This document shows, piece after piece, positions 8,450 through 14,631 of a stretch of 32,799 nt of DNA. The stretch covers positions 1 to 32,799 of IMG/VR virus record IMGVR_UViG_3300029267_003173. One strand, given 5' to 3'. Source of the DNA: a virus. The notes beneath the pieces were generated by a model that saw only the letters and a list, made by a program, of their open reading frames with translations, made no database searches and was not told the DNA's origin. The position numbers and the translations under genes are program-made. Positions within the stretch are counted from its first letter, which is position 1. Each line of letters begins with the position of its first letter.

Positions 8450-8591
8450 CTGAATCAACCTCGTATATATCTAATGAGTAGTAAGATTCTTTATCGTTAA
8501 ACTCCTCTTTGAATGCGTTGATTGCTTTTTCTTTCGTAGAGTAAACCCCTTCTGGTTCAAGTGCGCCATTGCATACGATATATACTTTCAC
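8412..8591 (-). CDS. Small acidic protein with GTG start, paralogue of 8217-8399
   Basis: 59 residues from the GTG at 8591, preceded by the repeated leader AGAGGAGAGCTAAT. An ATG one base upstream is closed at once by TGA, so GTG is the only workable start. It begins VKVYIVCNGALEPEG, continues VYSTKEKAINAFKEE and ends in an acidic segment, DSEDEYNGYIDTII. The C-terminal DEYNGYIDTII is nearly repeated by untranslated DNA just downstream of the radical SAM gene (see 8604-8639), so this gene family has been copied and partly deleted here. Function unknown. Confidence 0.6.
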   Translation of the reverse strand: MKVYIVCNGALEPEGVYSTKEKAINAFKEEFNDKESYYSLDIYEVDSEDEYNGYIDTII

Positions 8592-8641
8592 ATTAGCTCT
8601 CCTCTAAATTATTCTGTTTATATATCGATTATATTCATTTA
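8592..8641 (-). repeat. 50-base duplicated segment, copy 1 (gene end plus leader)
   Basis: It matches 8400-8449 at about 42 of 50 positions by eye, with the first 22 plus-strand bases identical. It carries a paralogue's last codons followed by the AGAGGAGAGCTAAT start leader. Confidence 0.8.
8604..8639 (-). pseudogene. C-terminal stub of a third copy of the 59-residue paralogue
   Basis: Read on the minus strand, these codons give NEYNRYINRII-stop, matching DEYNGYIDTII-stop at the end of the 8412-8591 gene (7 of 11 residues identical). The DNA similarity continues into the downstream leader. The frame begins right at the stop codon of the radical SAM gene, so the upstream part of the copy is missing and replaced by that gene. 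Confidence 0.5.
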
Positions 8642-9526
8642 CTTGCATCCACCAATAGAAAATGGATTGGCATGACTTCCGCATGATTTAATCCCCTCCA
8701 TCTCTTTCATTCGCTGATCAGATGTCACATGTTCCGGTTGTAAATTAACTTTATTTTTTGATTCCCAGTCAGAGGATAAAACACCATTTGGATGGAAAAT
8801 ATATTCAAAAACATCGCCTGAGCTTTCAGACGGCTCCTGTGCGGCACTTTTGAAAATAACAATAATCCCTCTTATTAGATATACTCTAGCATAACAAACA
8901 GGACAAGACTCATCTGCTATGGGCTTGTATTTTTTTAATATGTTTTTTTCAGCTTCACTAGCTGATGAGATGGGCAATCTATAATCCCGGCTAAAACATA
9001 TAGAATATGCTCCGATAGTTTTAGCATACTCTACAAAATCAAATATTTTTTGATCAGTTAAGTTATCTTCATCTTTGTATACTCGTACAATTCTTGTTGG
9101 TATGCTATTTTTAGAGAAAAATTCTATGTTGCTAGAAAGTTGTTTATCTGTAAGTGTCTCGTTCGACCCAAATATTATTTTGTTTTCGCTTTCTTGTTCT
9201 GCGTGTCGGCTTATATTTAGGTGTGTAATGCAGTTAGATATTAGGTCTCTATTTGCTTCTAAGTTAGAGCCATTTGTTGCTAATACTACGCGCTCAAACC
9301 TTTTTGCGTGGATTATGGTTTCTAGAATAGGCTCAAGATATTTGGAAATAGTGGGCTCTCCTCCTGTTACGGTAACGGCTTTACAGGATACTGGAAGCTT
9401 TTTTATGGCACATATTAGCTTATTAATATAAGCGCCAATATGCAGCGGATTTCTTTCTTCTTTCCAAGTACAGAAGGAGCATGATGCATTGCACGGACCC
9501 GGGCATATAACAGTAAAATTCTTCAT
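8639..9526 (-). CDS. Radical SAM enzyme, substrate unknown
   Basis: 295 residues. The 4Fe-4S/SAM-binding motif CxxxCxxC is CNASCSFC, with C12, C16 and C19. The SAM-contacting GGEP motif is at residues 55-58 (VTVTGGEP), and a further strand, RVVLATNGSN, is typical of the partial TIM barrel. A second Cys cluster (ESCPVCYAR near residue 228, then CGSHANPFSIGGCK at the C-terminus) could hold another iron-sulfur cluster or zinc. The fold supports 5'-deoxyadenosyl radical chemistry. Whether it modifies a nucleotide, tRNA or peptide cannot be read from the sequence, and no QueC/QueD or tailoring partner is nearby. It starts one base after the upstream stop, with a degenerate copy of the local leader. 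The stub at its 3' end suggests it is an inserted accessory gene. Confidence 0.85.
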   Translation of the reverse strand: MKNFTVICPGPCNASCSFCTWKEERNPLHIGAYINKLICAIKKLPVSCKAVTVTGGEPTISKYLEPILETIIHAKRFERVVLATNGSNLEANRDLISNCITHLNISRHAEQESENKIIFGSNETLTDKQLSSNIEFFSKNSIPTRIVRVYKDEDNLTDQKIFDFVEYAKTIGAYSICFSRDYRLPISSASEAEKNILKKYKPIADESCPVCYARVYLIRGIIVIFKSAAQEPSESSGDVFEYIFHPNGVLSSDWESKNKVNLQPEHVTSDQRMKEMEGIKSCGSHANPFSIGGCK

Positions 9527-9527
9527 A

Positions 9528-9761
9528 TTAGCATTCTCTCAAATTATATAAATCTTCTTTATCTATTGGGATACTGATATTTAATAGTGGTCCTTTAAAG
9601 TATATTTTATTGATTTCAATATCCGTATGAAAATATTCTTTTTCAAAGTCGCGTAAAGCAAATTCCATATCACGTTTTCCATAACAAGCATATTTCACTG
9701 CATTTTTTATATAAAAATCCCCAAAAGTCTCTTTTATAAGATTTGCTGTATACTTTTTCAT
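9528..9761 (-). CDS. Small protein of unknown function, upstream of the radical SAM gene
   Basis: 77 residues from the ATG at 9761, which overlaps the stop of the preceding gene (ATGA). A longer reading to 9827 is possible but would cover that gene. The sequence, MKKYTANLIKETFGDFY...KEDLYNLREC, looks like a mixed helix/strand domain with many aromatic and charged residues and no membrane segment. Its last codons provide the ribosome-binding site of the radical SAM gene, so the two are translated together and could be functionally linked. No family was recognised. Confidence 0.6.
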   Translation of the reverse strand: MKKYTANLIKETFGDFYIKNAVKYACYGKRDMEFALRDFEKEYFHTDIEINKIYFKGPLLNISIPIDKEDLYNLREC

Positions 9762-9925
9762 GATATTTCTCCATTTTTTTCCTCTTTTTTTGCTCTTAAT
9801 TGTAAAAATTTCATATCTATATCGCAAAAAAAATCTCGCATATGGAGCAATTCGTCTTCAATTGCACATATTCTATTTTCTAGTTTATCAATTTTATCTT
9901 GAAGCATGTATATTTCTATATGCAT
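9758..9925 (-). CDS. 55-residue coiled-coil micro-protein
   Basis: MHIEIYMLQDKIDKLENRICAIEDELL... shows a clear heptad pattern over residues ~5-32, followed by a basic tail (LRAKKEEKNGEIS). The ATG at 9925 is preceded by the repeated AGAGGAGAGCTAAT leader, and the stop overlaps the next gene's ATG (ATGA). Both support a real gene. A dimeric or adaptor role is likely from the coiled coil. The partner is unknown. Confidence 0.6.
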   Translation of the reverse strand: MHIEIYMLQDKIDKLENRICAIEDELLHMRDFFCDIDMKFLQLRAKKEEKNGEIS

Positions 9926-9939
9926 ATTAGCTCTCCTCT
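9926..9939 (-). promoter_or_regulatory. Repeated start leader AGAGGAGAGCTAAT
   Basis: Exact copy of the early-operon leader, directly before the ATG at 9925. Here it does not end an upstream gene, so it acts purely as a ribosome-binding site. Confidence 0.75.
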
Positions 9940-9945
9940 TTACTT

Positions 9946-9985
9946 CCGATAATACCCTTTATCGGATTTTATGATAAATAAAATC
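9946..9985 (-). promoter_or_regulatory. Two abutting hairpins between early genes
   Basis: Two perfect inverted repeats share one base: CCGATAA/TTATCGG (9946-9965, 7-bp stem, 6-base loop) and GATTTTAT/ATAAAATC (9965-9985, 8-bp stem, 5-base loop). They occupy the largest gap in this part of the early operon (9940-10023). On the early mRNA there is no U tract after them, so an mRNA-processing or stability element is more likely than a terminator. Confidence 0.5.
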
Positions 9986-10023
9986 TTTTGCGTGATACTT
10001 CAGATCCTACATTTTCTGATTTA

Positions 10024-10155
10024 TCAACGCACTATTTCTACTCGCTCTGTATACATACATTTGGGACAGACTCTTTCGAAAATATGCATATTGTCCTCAT
10101 GTCGATGGGATAATATAAGCCAATCATGAATGCGTAGCTTACAAAGTATGTTCAT
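10024..10155 (-). CDS. 43-residue micro-protein with MNILCKL start and a CxxC
   Basis: MNILCKLRIHDWLILSHRHE...VCPKCMYTERVEIVR. The ATG at 10155 overlaps the upstream stop (ATGA) and has an AGGAGA site. Its first 10 codons nearly repeat the start of the upstream gene (10152-10622), and the first six also match the gene at 10619-10831. The lone CPKC plus the two His in HRH could bind one metal ion. Unknown function. Confidence 0.55.
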   Translation of the reverse strand: MNILCKLRIHDWLILSHRHEDNMHIFERVCPKCMYTERVEIVR

Positions 10156-10622
10156 GTTGTTTCTCCTAGGTTTTCGTTGCACTGCATATCAGGTTGTCGT
10201 GTCACTGAATATGCAAGTATATTAATTATGGTATTATAGTCCTGAAAGGGGGGGAGACTTGTGCAAATATTGTGATAGACTCCATCTATTTTGTATTCAT
10301 AAATTGTTTCATCGCCAAGTATGGTTATGTTAGGTTCTAGTCTATGTAGTTTTTCATATAATTTGCTTTGTTCTAGCATTCTGTTTGATTCAGATATGCA
10401 CCGTTCGCAAATGGCTTTATGTTCGTGACTATATTTTAGCGTCATTTCTATCTCGAAAACTGTAAGAGACTCATTGCATAACATGCATTTCATTCTATAA
10501 TGGAATTCTTTACTTTTAGTGTGTTTTTTAGCTTTTTCTAAAAATATTGTTTTGTTTTTTTCATCTAAGTGTGACTTTAGAAACTCGAATAGGCGAATGT
10601 AGAGTTTACAAAGTATATTCAT
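10152..10622 (-). CDS. Zinc-ribbon-containing early protein, unknown function
   Basis: 156 residues from the ATG at 10622, chosen over an upstream TTG because it overlaps the preceding stop by ATGA and has a GGGGGA site. It begins MNILCKLYIRLFEF, a start shared with its two neighbours. The middle has CMLC and CERC separated by ~26 residues, forming one treble-clef or zinc-ribbon-like site, followed by a helix (ESNRMLEQSKLYEKLH) and a beta-rich C-terminus. The metal site resembles that of the 76-residue protein at 7985-8215. No family was recognised. Confidence 0.6.
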   Translation of the reverse strand: MNILCKLYIRLFEFLKSHLDEKNKTIFLEKAKKHTKSKEFHYRMKCMLCNESLTVFEIEMTLKYSHEHKAICERCISESNRMLEQSKLYEKLHRLEPNITILGDETIYEYKIDGVYHNICTSLPPFQDYNTIINILAYSVTRQPDMQCNENLGETT

Positions 10623-10831
10623 GCTATCCCCCATGCGTAACAAATCATCATAATTATTAATGTTACTCCGAAAGCTATAACTAATCCGCCAAAAAAAAGC
10701 ATGAAATTAATCATTACCCATTTGTGAATTTTATCGCAATCTTTGATTGTTATTCCTAAAACATATGCCATCAAAAATTGCAAAATGTATATACTTCCTA
10801 GTATGGCTAATAACTTATACAGTATGTTCAT
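10619..10831 (-). CDS. Small two-helix membrane protein
   Basis: 70 residues. Two transmembrane helices are predicted: residues ~5-27 (YKLLAILGSIYILQFLMAYVL) and ~41-67 (INFMLFFGGLVIAFGVTLII), joined by a charged loop (KDCDKIHKW). The start MNILYKL is shared with the next two genes. ATGA overlaps occur at both ends (10828-10831 and 10619-10622). Unknown role. An early membrane protein could be a superinfection or host-takeover factor. Confidence 0.6.
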   Translation of the reverse strand: MNILYKLLAILGSIYILQFLMAYVLGITIKDCDKIHKWVMINFMLFFGGLVIAFGVTLIIMMICYAWGIA

Positions 10832-11139
10832 GGTTGTTCCCCTATAAGTTTAATGGCGTTAGCCTTAAATGTTTCAAAGTCATCGGAAAGTTCTATGATA
10901 TCCCTTATCTTATGTGTAATCATGTCGTCTATGCCTTCTAGTAGGTTTGAGATCTTTACTTGCGTAGAGACTATAAACCCATTATCTTTCCTGTCTTCCT
11001 GCTCGAACAAAAATCTCAGCTTTCTGTCTATCTTTCCAAGAGAGACGATTATGTCCGAGAACATGAGGTTTTCTTTTATTTTTGGCGAAATCTCATTATT
11101 TCCGCTATCAGTTTCCTTCTGTATAGAGTCAATCTTCAT
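10828..11139 (-). CDS. Small helical protein directly downstream of recT
   Basis: 103 residues starting 2 bases after the recT stop. It is acidic at the N-terminus, then largely helical with heptad-like leucine/isoleucine spacing (IIVSLGKIDRKLRFLFEQEDRK; ISNLLEGIDDMITHKIRDIIEL). There are no cysteines or membrane segments. The position immediately after the exonuclease and annealase genes suggests a recombination or replication accessory protein, but no SSB-type motif is visible. Unknown family. Confidence 0.6.
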   Translation of the reverse strand: MKIDSIQKETDSGNNEISPKIKENLMFSDIIVSLGKIDRKLRFLFEQEDRKDNGFIVSTQVKISNLLEGIDDMITHKIRDIIELSDDFETFKANAIKLIGEQP

Positions 11140-11141
11140 AA

Positions 11142-11957
11142 TTACTCACTTGTTAGTGCCTCTAGAAGTTTGTCTGATTGTGTGCCCTCTTCTTTAGGGA
11201 TCTCCTCGTCAAAAGACAATCCTTCAATTATTTCTCCTGTTGTATCATTAACTAAAGTTAGTTCTAGATCTTGTGATTGCTTTCCTATATCTGCTCTTTC
11301 GTCAATAGAAACTGCGGTTGCTAACTCAGGACTTAACGGCAGATATTTAGCTATCCGACGAATAGCTGTCTTGCGTGCCATTTCTTCATAGTGTGTGTTC
11401 CAGGGACTAAAAGAAGATTTTGCCGCTTTAGAGGTCTTTCTGATTTTTTCTATTTCTTCTTTAAACATAACTTCAAACTGGTAAGATCCATCTTTGAATT
11501 TTGCTACCGAATAAACGGCGTATAATTCGCCTCTGTTTGTTTTAGTTGGAATATGTTTAAGCTTCTCTTCAAGCCCATACTCGAAATCAAAGTCATCATT
11601 CTCATACACACAGTGAGCCTGTAGAGAACTTAGCTGCCCAGATCTCCTTGCAAGTGATATCAGCCCCTTATATCCAATAATAAGCTGGCATTCGGCTTTA
11701 AATGGGATCAAATAAGCTTGTCCCAAATTATCTCCTGGCTCTAATCCTAACTGAGAGCATTGTACTATTGACCCAAGAAATGACTTTGGATCACATTCCA
11801 TCAATTTTGGGTTCTTTCTAAGTTCTGTTAAGGCAATTCTTAAAAACCTATCTGGAGTAAGATGCTTAGGTAGCGCTAGCTCAATCTGTCGCTTAAAAGA
11901 ATCTCCTTGTAATATTTCAATTAAACTTGTTGAACGTTTTTTGACTGCGGTGCTCAT
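11142..11957 (-). CDS. recT: RecT-family single-strand annealing protein
   Basis: 271 residues, the usual length of RecT. Hallmarks in order are LPKHLTPDRFLRIALTELRKNPKL (residues ~29-52), FLGSIVQCSQLGLEPGDNLGQAYLIPF (~63-89), LIIGYKGLISLARRSG (~93-108), the FSPWNTHYEEMARKTAIRRIAKYLPLS helix (~183-209) and an acidic C-terminal tail. RecT binds the 3' overhang made by the partner exonuclease and anneals it to complementary DNA, supporting replication-linked recombination and concatemer formation. Its ATG overlaps the exonuclease stop (ATGA), so the two are made together. Confidence 0.95.
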   Translation of the reverse strand: MSTAVKKRSTSLIEILQGDSFKRQIELALPKHLTPDRFLRIALTELRKNPKLMECDPKSFLGSIVQCSQLGLEPGDNLGQAYLIPFKAECQLIIGYKGLISLARRSGQLSSLQAHCVYENDDFDFEYGLEEKLKHIPTKTNRGELYAVYSVAKFKDGSYQFEVMFKEEIEKIRKTSKAAKSSFSPWNTHYEEMARKTAIRRIAKYLPLSPELATAVSIDERADIGKQSQDLELTLVNDTTGEIIEGLSFDEEIPKEEGTQSDKLLEALTSE

Positions 11958-12928
11958 GACTCATCTCCTACTTTTTTGAATAAAAATCGTCGGCTTGAAC
12001 TTTTCGCAAGATACTTTGAGTGTAAATCAGGGTGATCTTTTTTAAAAGCTTTGCCGTTAAACCTGTTGGTAGATATGTTTTTCCATGTGCACAGAGAGTT
12101 TCCTGTTATATCTACCAGTGATTCTGCCTCTCCCATGAAAGTCATTAACTTCTTTTTAAGATCTTCTTCTTCTTTTTCAATTTCTTCTTTTTGATCTCGA
12201 AGAGATTGTAGCTTTTCATGGATGTCAGATATTTCGTTGGTGGCTATTATAGAGGTGCTTTCTTCTGCATTAGGAAAACTCTTCATCAAATCTTCTATTG
12301 TTGAAGGGTCTGGAGGGATCTCCTCAAGAACATGTGCAGTCCAAAATGTATTTAGAGCTTGCAAGGTTGCTTGCTCTAGATCATGGTTGCGCTCATAAAT
12401 ATAGATCTTTAATGGGAGATCGTTCCCGAAATATACAGCTATGTATACTTTATCCACATTGTATATTGAAGCGTATAATACGCATTGGCATAAATAAGAT
12501 TCTGGGATGCATCCTTTACTTCCTTTTAGTCCTGATGAGATGTCCCTTGAATGCTCACACTTTAGCTCTCCTAAGTCGTGATTTTCATCACCCCACTTAA
12601 ATCGCGCATTTTGTCCAACTGTTTTTATTTCTAAAATGGCATTTTTCTCCGGTATAAATCCATCTATATGTCCCGCAATAAAAGAATAGTCAGGGTGGTA
12701 TTTTATTGGCATTTCCTCAACCTTAAGATTGGTTAAGTATTCAAACTCAGCGATGATTGGCCGCTCTAACGTTTTACCCCAATAAGTAAATGTGTTTTCT
12801 TCTGATGGTTTCTTTTCTCCAACTTTTTCCATATATACATCCAATGGGGTGCGATATGGATTAAACCCAAGTATCGCACCAACATCAGACCCTCCGATGT
12901 AATTTGTTCTGTCGTCTTCTTTAAACAT
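11954..12928 (-). CDS. YqaJ-type 5'-3' exonuclease with C-terminal coiled coil
   Basis: 324 residues. The YqaJ/lambda-exonuclease motifs are IGGSDVGAILGF (11-22), FTYWGKTLERPI (47-58), the metal-binding GHIDGF with D89, ILEIKT with E100 and K102, and a later YLCQCVLYA in place of the usual YxxQ helix. A coiled coil (IHEKLQSLRDQKEEIEKEEEDLKKKL) follows near residue 235, then a C-terminal domain. The enzyme resects double-strand ends to load RecT. Its start overlaps the upstream stop by 8 bases (ATGTTTAA) and is preceded by GGAGA. An 18-residue segment between the catalytic strands (GENHDLGE...SGLKGSKG) looks like a family-variable insertion. Confidence 0.9.
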   Translation of the reverse strand: MFKEDDRTNYIGGSDVGAILGFNPYRTPLDVYMEKVGEKKPSEENTFTYWGKTLERPIIAEFEYLTNLKVEEMPIKYHPDYSFIAGHIDGFIPEKNAILEIKTVGQNARFKWGDENHDLGELKCEHSRDISSGLKGSKGCIPESYLCQCVLYASIYNVDKVYIAVYFGNDLPLKIYIYERNHDLEQATLQALNTFWTAHVLEEIPPDPSTIEDLMKSFPNAEESTSIIATNEISDIHEKLQSLRDQKEEIEKEEEDLKKKLMTFMGEAESLVDITGNSLCTWKNISTNRFNGKAFKKDHPDLHSKYLAKSSSRRFLFKKVGDES

Positions 12929-13274
12929 TTTGCTTCTCCTTTTCTACTTCTCGTATAAGTTTCATAACATACTTGTATCTGGATTTTTTTACTCCAGGTC
13001 CTCTCGTAGGCAATCCTGTATTAATATCAACAATCCTATTATTATCCCAGGTGGATCTGCGTATGCCCCACGTTTGATCTGTTACTTTTCCAGTTGTCGG
13101 ATCTACAAGTTGCCGACATTTGAATTGAGAGTATGTGATTGCGTTTCTCTTTGAGCTGCGCTTTCCTGTAATAGGATCAACTGTTTGACTACAATACCAT
13201 TTGGAATAGCTTACAGCTCCTGCGCCATTATAAGGCTTTCCTGTTTTTGGATGTACTAACTTAACTGTTTTCAT
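12921..13274 (-). CDS. Protein made of four ~25-residue V(D/H)PxTGK repeats
   Basis: 117 residues that split cleanly into four tandem units beginning VHPKTGKPY, VDPITGKRS, VDPTTGKVT and VDINTGLPT. In each, a variable turn is followed by (Y/R)S(K/Q/T)(W/F/Y) and a polar residue pair, and the first two repeats carry a Cys at the same place (KWYCSQ, FKCRQ). The C-terminus is a basic helix. The repeat is too short for a globular domain by itself, so a solenoid or a nucleic-acid-binding array of small turns is likely. An AAGGAGAT site precedes the ATG. It lies between csrA and the exonuclease gene. No known family was recognised. Confidence 0.7.
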   Translation of the reverse strand: MKTVKLVHPKTGKPYNGAGAVSYSKWYCSQTVDPITGKRSSKRNAITYSQFKCRQLVDPTTGKVTDQTWGIRRSTWDNNRIVDINTGLPTRGPGVKKSRYKYVMKLIREVEKEKQNV

Positions 13275-13296
13275 TTTGGCATCTCCTTTTGTCGTG

Positions 13297-13488
13297 TCAT
13301 TTGTTCCCGTATGATTCAGCCATTTCCTCTATTTTTATGCGCTGATATACCTCTTGTCTATGTACCGGTATTTCTTTAGGTGCTTTTACTCCAATTGAGA
13401 CTTGGTTACCTCTGACACCCAATACCTTTATTTCTATATCGTCCCTAATTATTATTGACTCTCCTGCTCGTCGTGTAAGTATTAACAT
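13297..13488 (-). CDS. csrA: CsrA/RsmA-family RNA-binding translational regulator
   Basis: 63 residues, full length for the family (61 in E. coli). It opens [14 protein letters not shown], followed by [20 protein letters not shown] and [10 protein letters not shown]. The RNA-contacting residues known from E. coli are present (L4, R6, R7, V42, R44); E45 is Gln here. CsrA dimers bind ANGGA motifs, preferably in hairpin loops, and block or stabilise mRNAs. The start overlaps the stop of the preceding gene by 7 bases and has a GAGGG site. It is encoded in the early operon, so it would be made before the late leader at 16233-16430, which carries a matching site. Host-mRNA control is equally possible. 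Confidence 0.95.
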   Translation of the reverse strand: MLILTRRAGESIIIRDDIEIKVLGVRGNQVSIGVKAPKEIPVHRQEVYQRIKIEEMAESYGNK

Positions 13489-13781
13489 GGTAATAATCCC
13501 TCGTGTTCTAACGTTGAATAGCTGTAATCGCTTATTGCTGATACAAGTTCAGTCTTAACTTTTCCAAGAATTTCTAAAAGCTTCTCATTTTTGCGAACTA
13601 ATGATGAGCAACTAAACGCTTCATTGCAATACGCCTTGTCTAAAACTCCTTCTGCGTGCTCCCAGAGGCTAGACAGCAAAGAGTTTAATTCGGATATATC
13701 TTCTGCCATTAAAAAATTTATCTCTGCATCAGCATCAAATTCTGGCTCTTCAATTGGTAAATCATATCTGCCTTTAATCAT
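13482..13781 (-). CDS. Small acidic protein coupled to csrA
   Basis: 99 residues. The acidic N-terminus ([23 protein letters not shown]) precedes a helical body with two Cys ([10 protein letters not shown]). Its stop overlaps the csrA start by 7 bases (ATGTTAA), so csrA translation is likely coupled to it. The ribosome-binding site is AGAAGGATAAG. This contains AAGGAT, which fits the CsrA core (A)RGGAU, making feedback by CsrA on this start possible. Function unknown. Confidence 0.6.
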   Translation of the reverse strand: MIKGRYDLPIEEPEFDADAEINFLMAEDISELNSLLSSLWEHAEGVLDKAYCNEAFSCSSLVRKNEKLLEILGKVKTELVSAISDYSYSTLEHEGLLPC

Positions 13782-13785
13782 TGTC

Positions 13786-14103
13786 TTATCCTTCTAACTG
13801 TTTTTCGTTGTGCTCTGATACTATAAAGTTGAGTATTCTTTCATATACGGCCGCAAAACCTTCAAGCATACAATTGATTATTGACTCAGATTCTTCATCG
13901 TGGACTGATTCCGATTGAATTTTTGCTGTGGCAGAAATCGCGCATTGTACTAATACAAGTGATTCTGCGACATATCGAGGAGATCCACACTCTAGCACAA
14001 TTTCGATGGTGTTCTTTATTGTATCCTCTAGATTGAATTTATCATTTTGGTATTCTTCAATGGAATGTCTGATTTTTCTAATAAGTTCTGATTTTGTTAA
14101 CAT
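13786..14103 (-). CDS. Small helical early protein, unknown function
   Basis: 105 residues from the ATG at 14103, preferred over an upstream start at 14157 because it has an AAAAGGAAAC site and overlaps the previous stop by 7 bases (ATGTTAA). It is all-helical, with KSELIRKIRHSIEEYQNDKFNLEDTIKNTIEIVLE at the N-terminus and an acidic middle (SVHDEESESII). No motif or membrane segment is visible. It resembles no family I can name. Confidence 0.55.
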   Translation of the reverse strand: MLTKSELIRKIRHSIEEYQNDKFNLEDTIKNTIEIVLECGSPRYVAESLVLVQCAISATAKIQSESVHDEESESIINCMLEGFAAVYERILNFIVSEHNEKQLEG

Positions 14104-14303
14104 GGCTTGTTTCCTTTTAAAATCCAGCTCCAAGAGCTTTCTGGTAAATGTTTGCACATCATTCCTGTTTTAGAGTAATGTCGCATTAATGGAAGAGCTA
14201 TCATTTGTATGTTTGCTGGGTTTTCCAAGCAATGGCCAACCTGATATGCTCTGTTTAGTAATTGAATCGCGCGAATAGCGTCTTTGTAGTGTAATCCTTT
14301 CAT
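14097..14303 (-). CDS. 68-residue early protein, unknown function
   Basis: MKGLHYKDAIRAIQLLNRAYQVGHCLENP... begins with an amphipathic helix and ends with a Trp-rich basic tail (SSWSWILKGNKPC). A strong AAGGAGAAAG site stands before the ATG, 10 bases after the previous stop. It is coupled to the next gene by a 7-base overlap. Not recognised. Confidence 0.55.
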   Translation of the reverse strand: MKGLHYKDAIRAIQLLNRAYQVGHCLENPANIQMIALPLMRHYSKTGMMCKHLPESSWSWILKGNKPC

Positions 14304-14313
14304 GACTTTCTCC

Positions 14314-14490
14314 TTAAATGTCTTCTAAATCCCTTTTTGCGAATGCTATCTCTTGATAGGTATTTCTTAGGCTGTAAATATAGTCAACTTTTGCATCGCA
14401 TGCTCTAAGCTCAGAGGCATCCTCTACAAGTATGTTGATTAATCCAGAGACGATCTCTAGCAGAACTGCTGATCTTGTCGTAGTGTTCAT
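14314..14490 (-). CDS. 58-residue early protein, unknown function
   Basis: MNTTTRSAVLLEIVSGLINILVEDASELRACD... ends at KRDLEDI. It is helical, with one hydrophobic face. An AGGAGA site stands 7 bases before the ATG at 14490. It sits between the hairpin at 14521-14552 and the next gene. The good ribosome-binding site and tight spacing support it. Function unknown. Confidence 0.55.
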   Translation of the reverse strand: MNTTTRSAVLLEIVSGLINILVEDASELRACDAKVDYIYSLRNTYQEIAFAKRDLEDI

Positions 14491-14520
14491 TTGTGTATCT
14501 CCTATAAACTTTCTTAAAGC

Positions 14521-14552
14521 GGCGCCGGGCTTTTTATGTTATTTCCCGGCGC
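14521..14552 (-). promoter_or_regulatory. GC-rich hairpin after the repressor gene
   Basis: GCGCCGGG (14522-14529) pairs with CCCGGCGC (14545-14552) around a 15-base AT-rich loop. It is a strikingly GC-rich stem in AT-rich DNA. It lies between the Cro-like gene stop and the next early gene. There is no U run after it on the minus strand, so it may be an attenuator, an RNA-processing site or a stability element, not a plain intrinsic terminator. Confidence 0.6.
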
Positions 14553-14631
14553 TTCTCCATTGACTAATGAGTTGTTTTTTATTAGCTTCGAGGTAATATT
14601 AATCCTGAGAAGAATCTCTGTCAAGCTTTAT

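Noticed and set aside
13267-13298. 9-codon frame linking the csrA stop to the next ATG with ATGA at both ends
   Set aside because: Probably chance: the middle of it is simply the AAGGAGAT ribosome-binding site of the repeat-protein gene.
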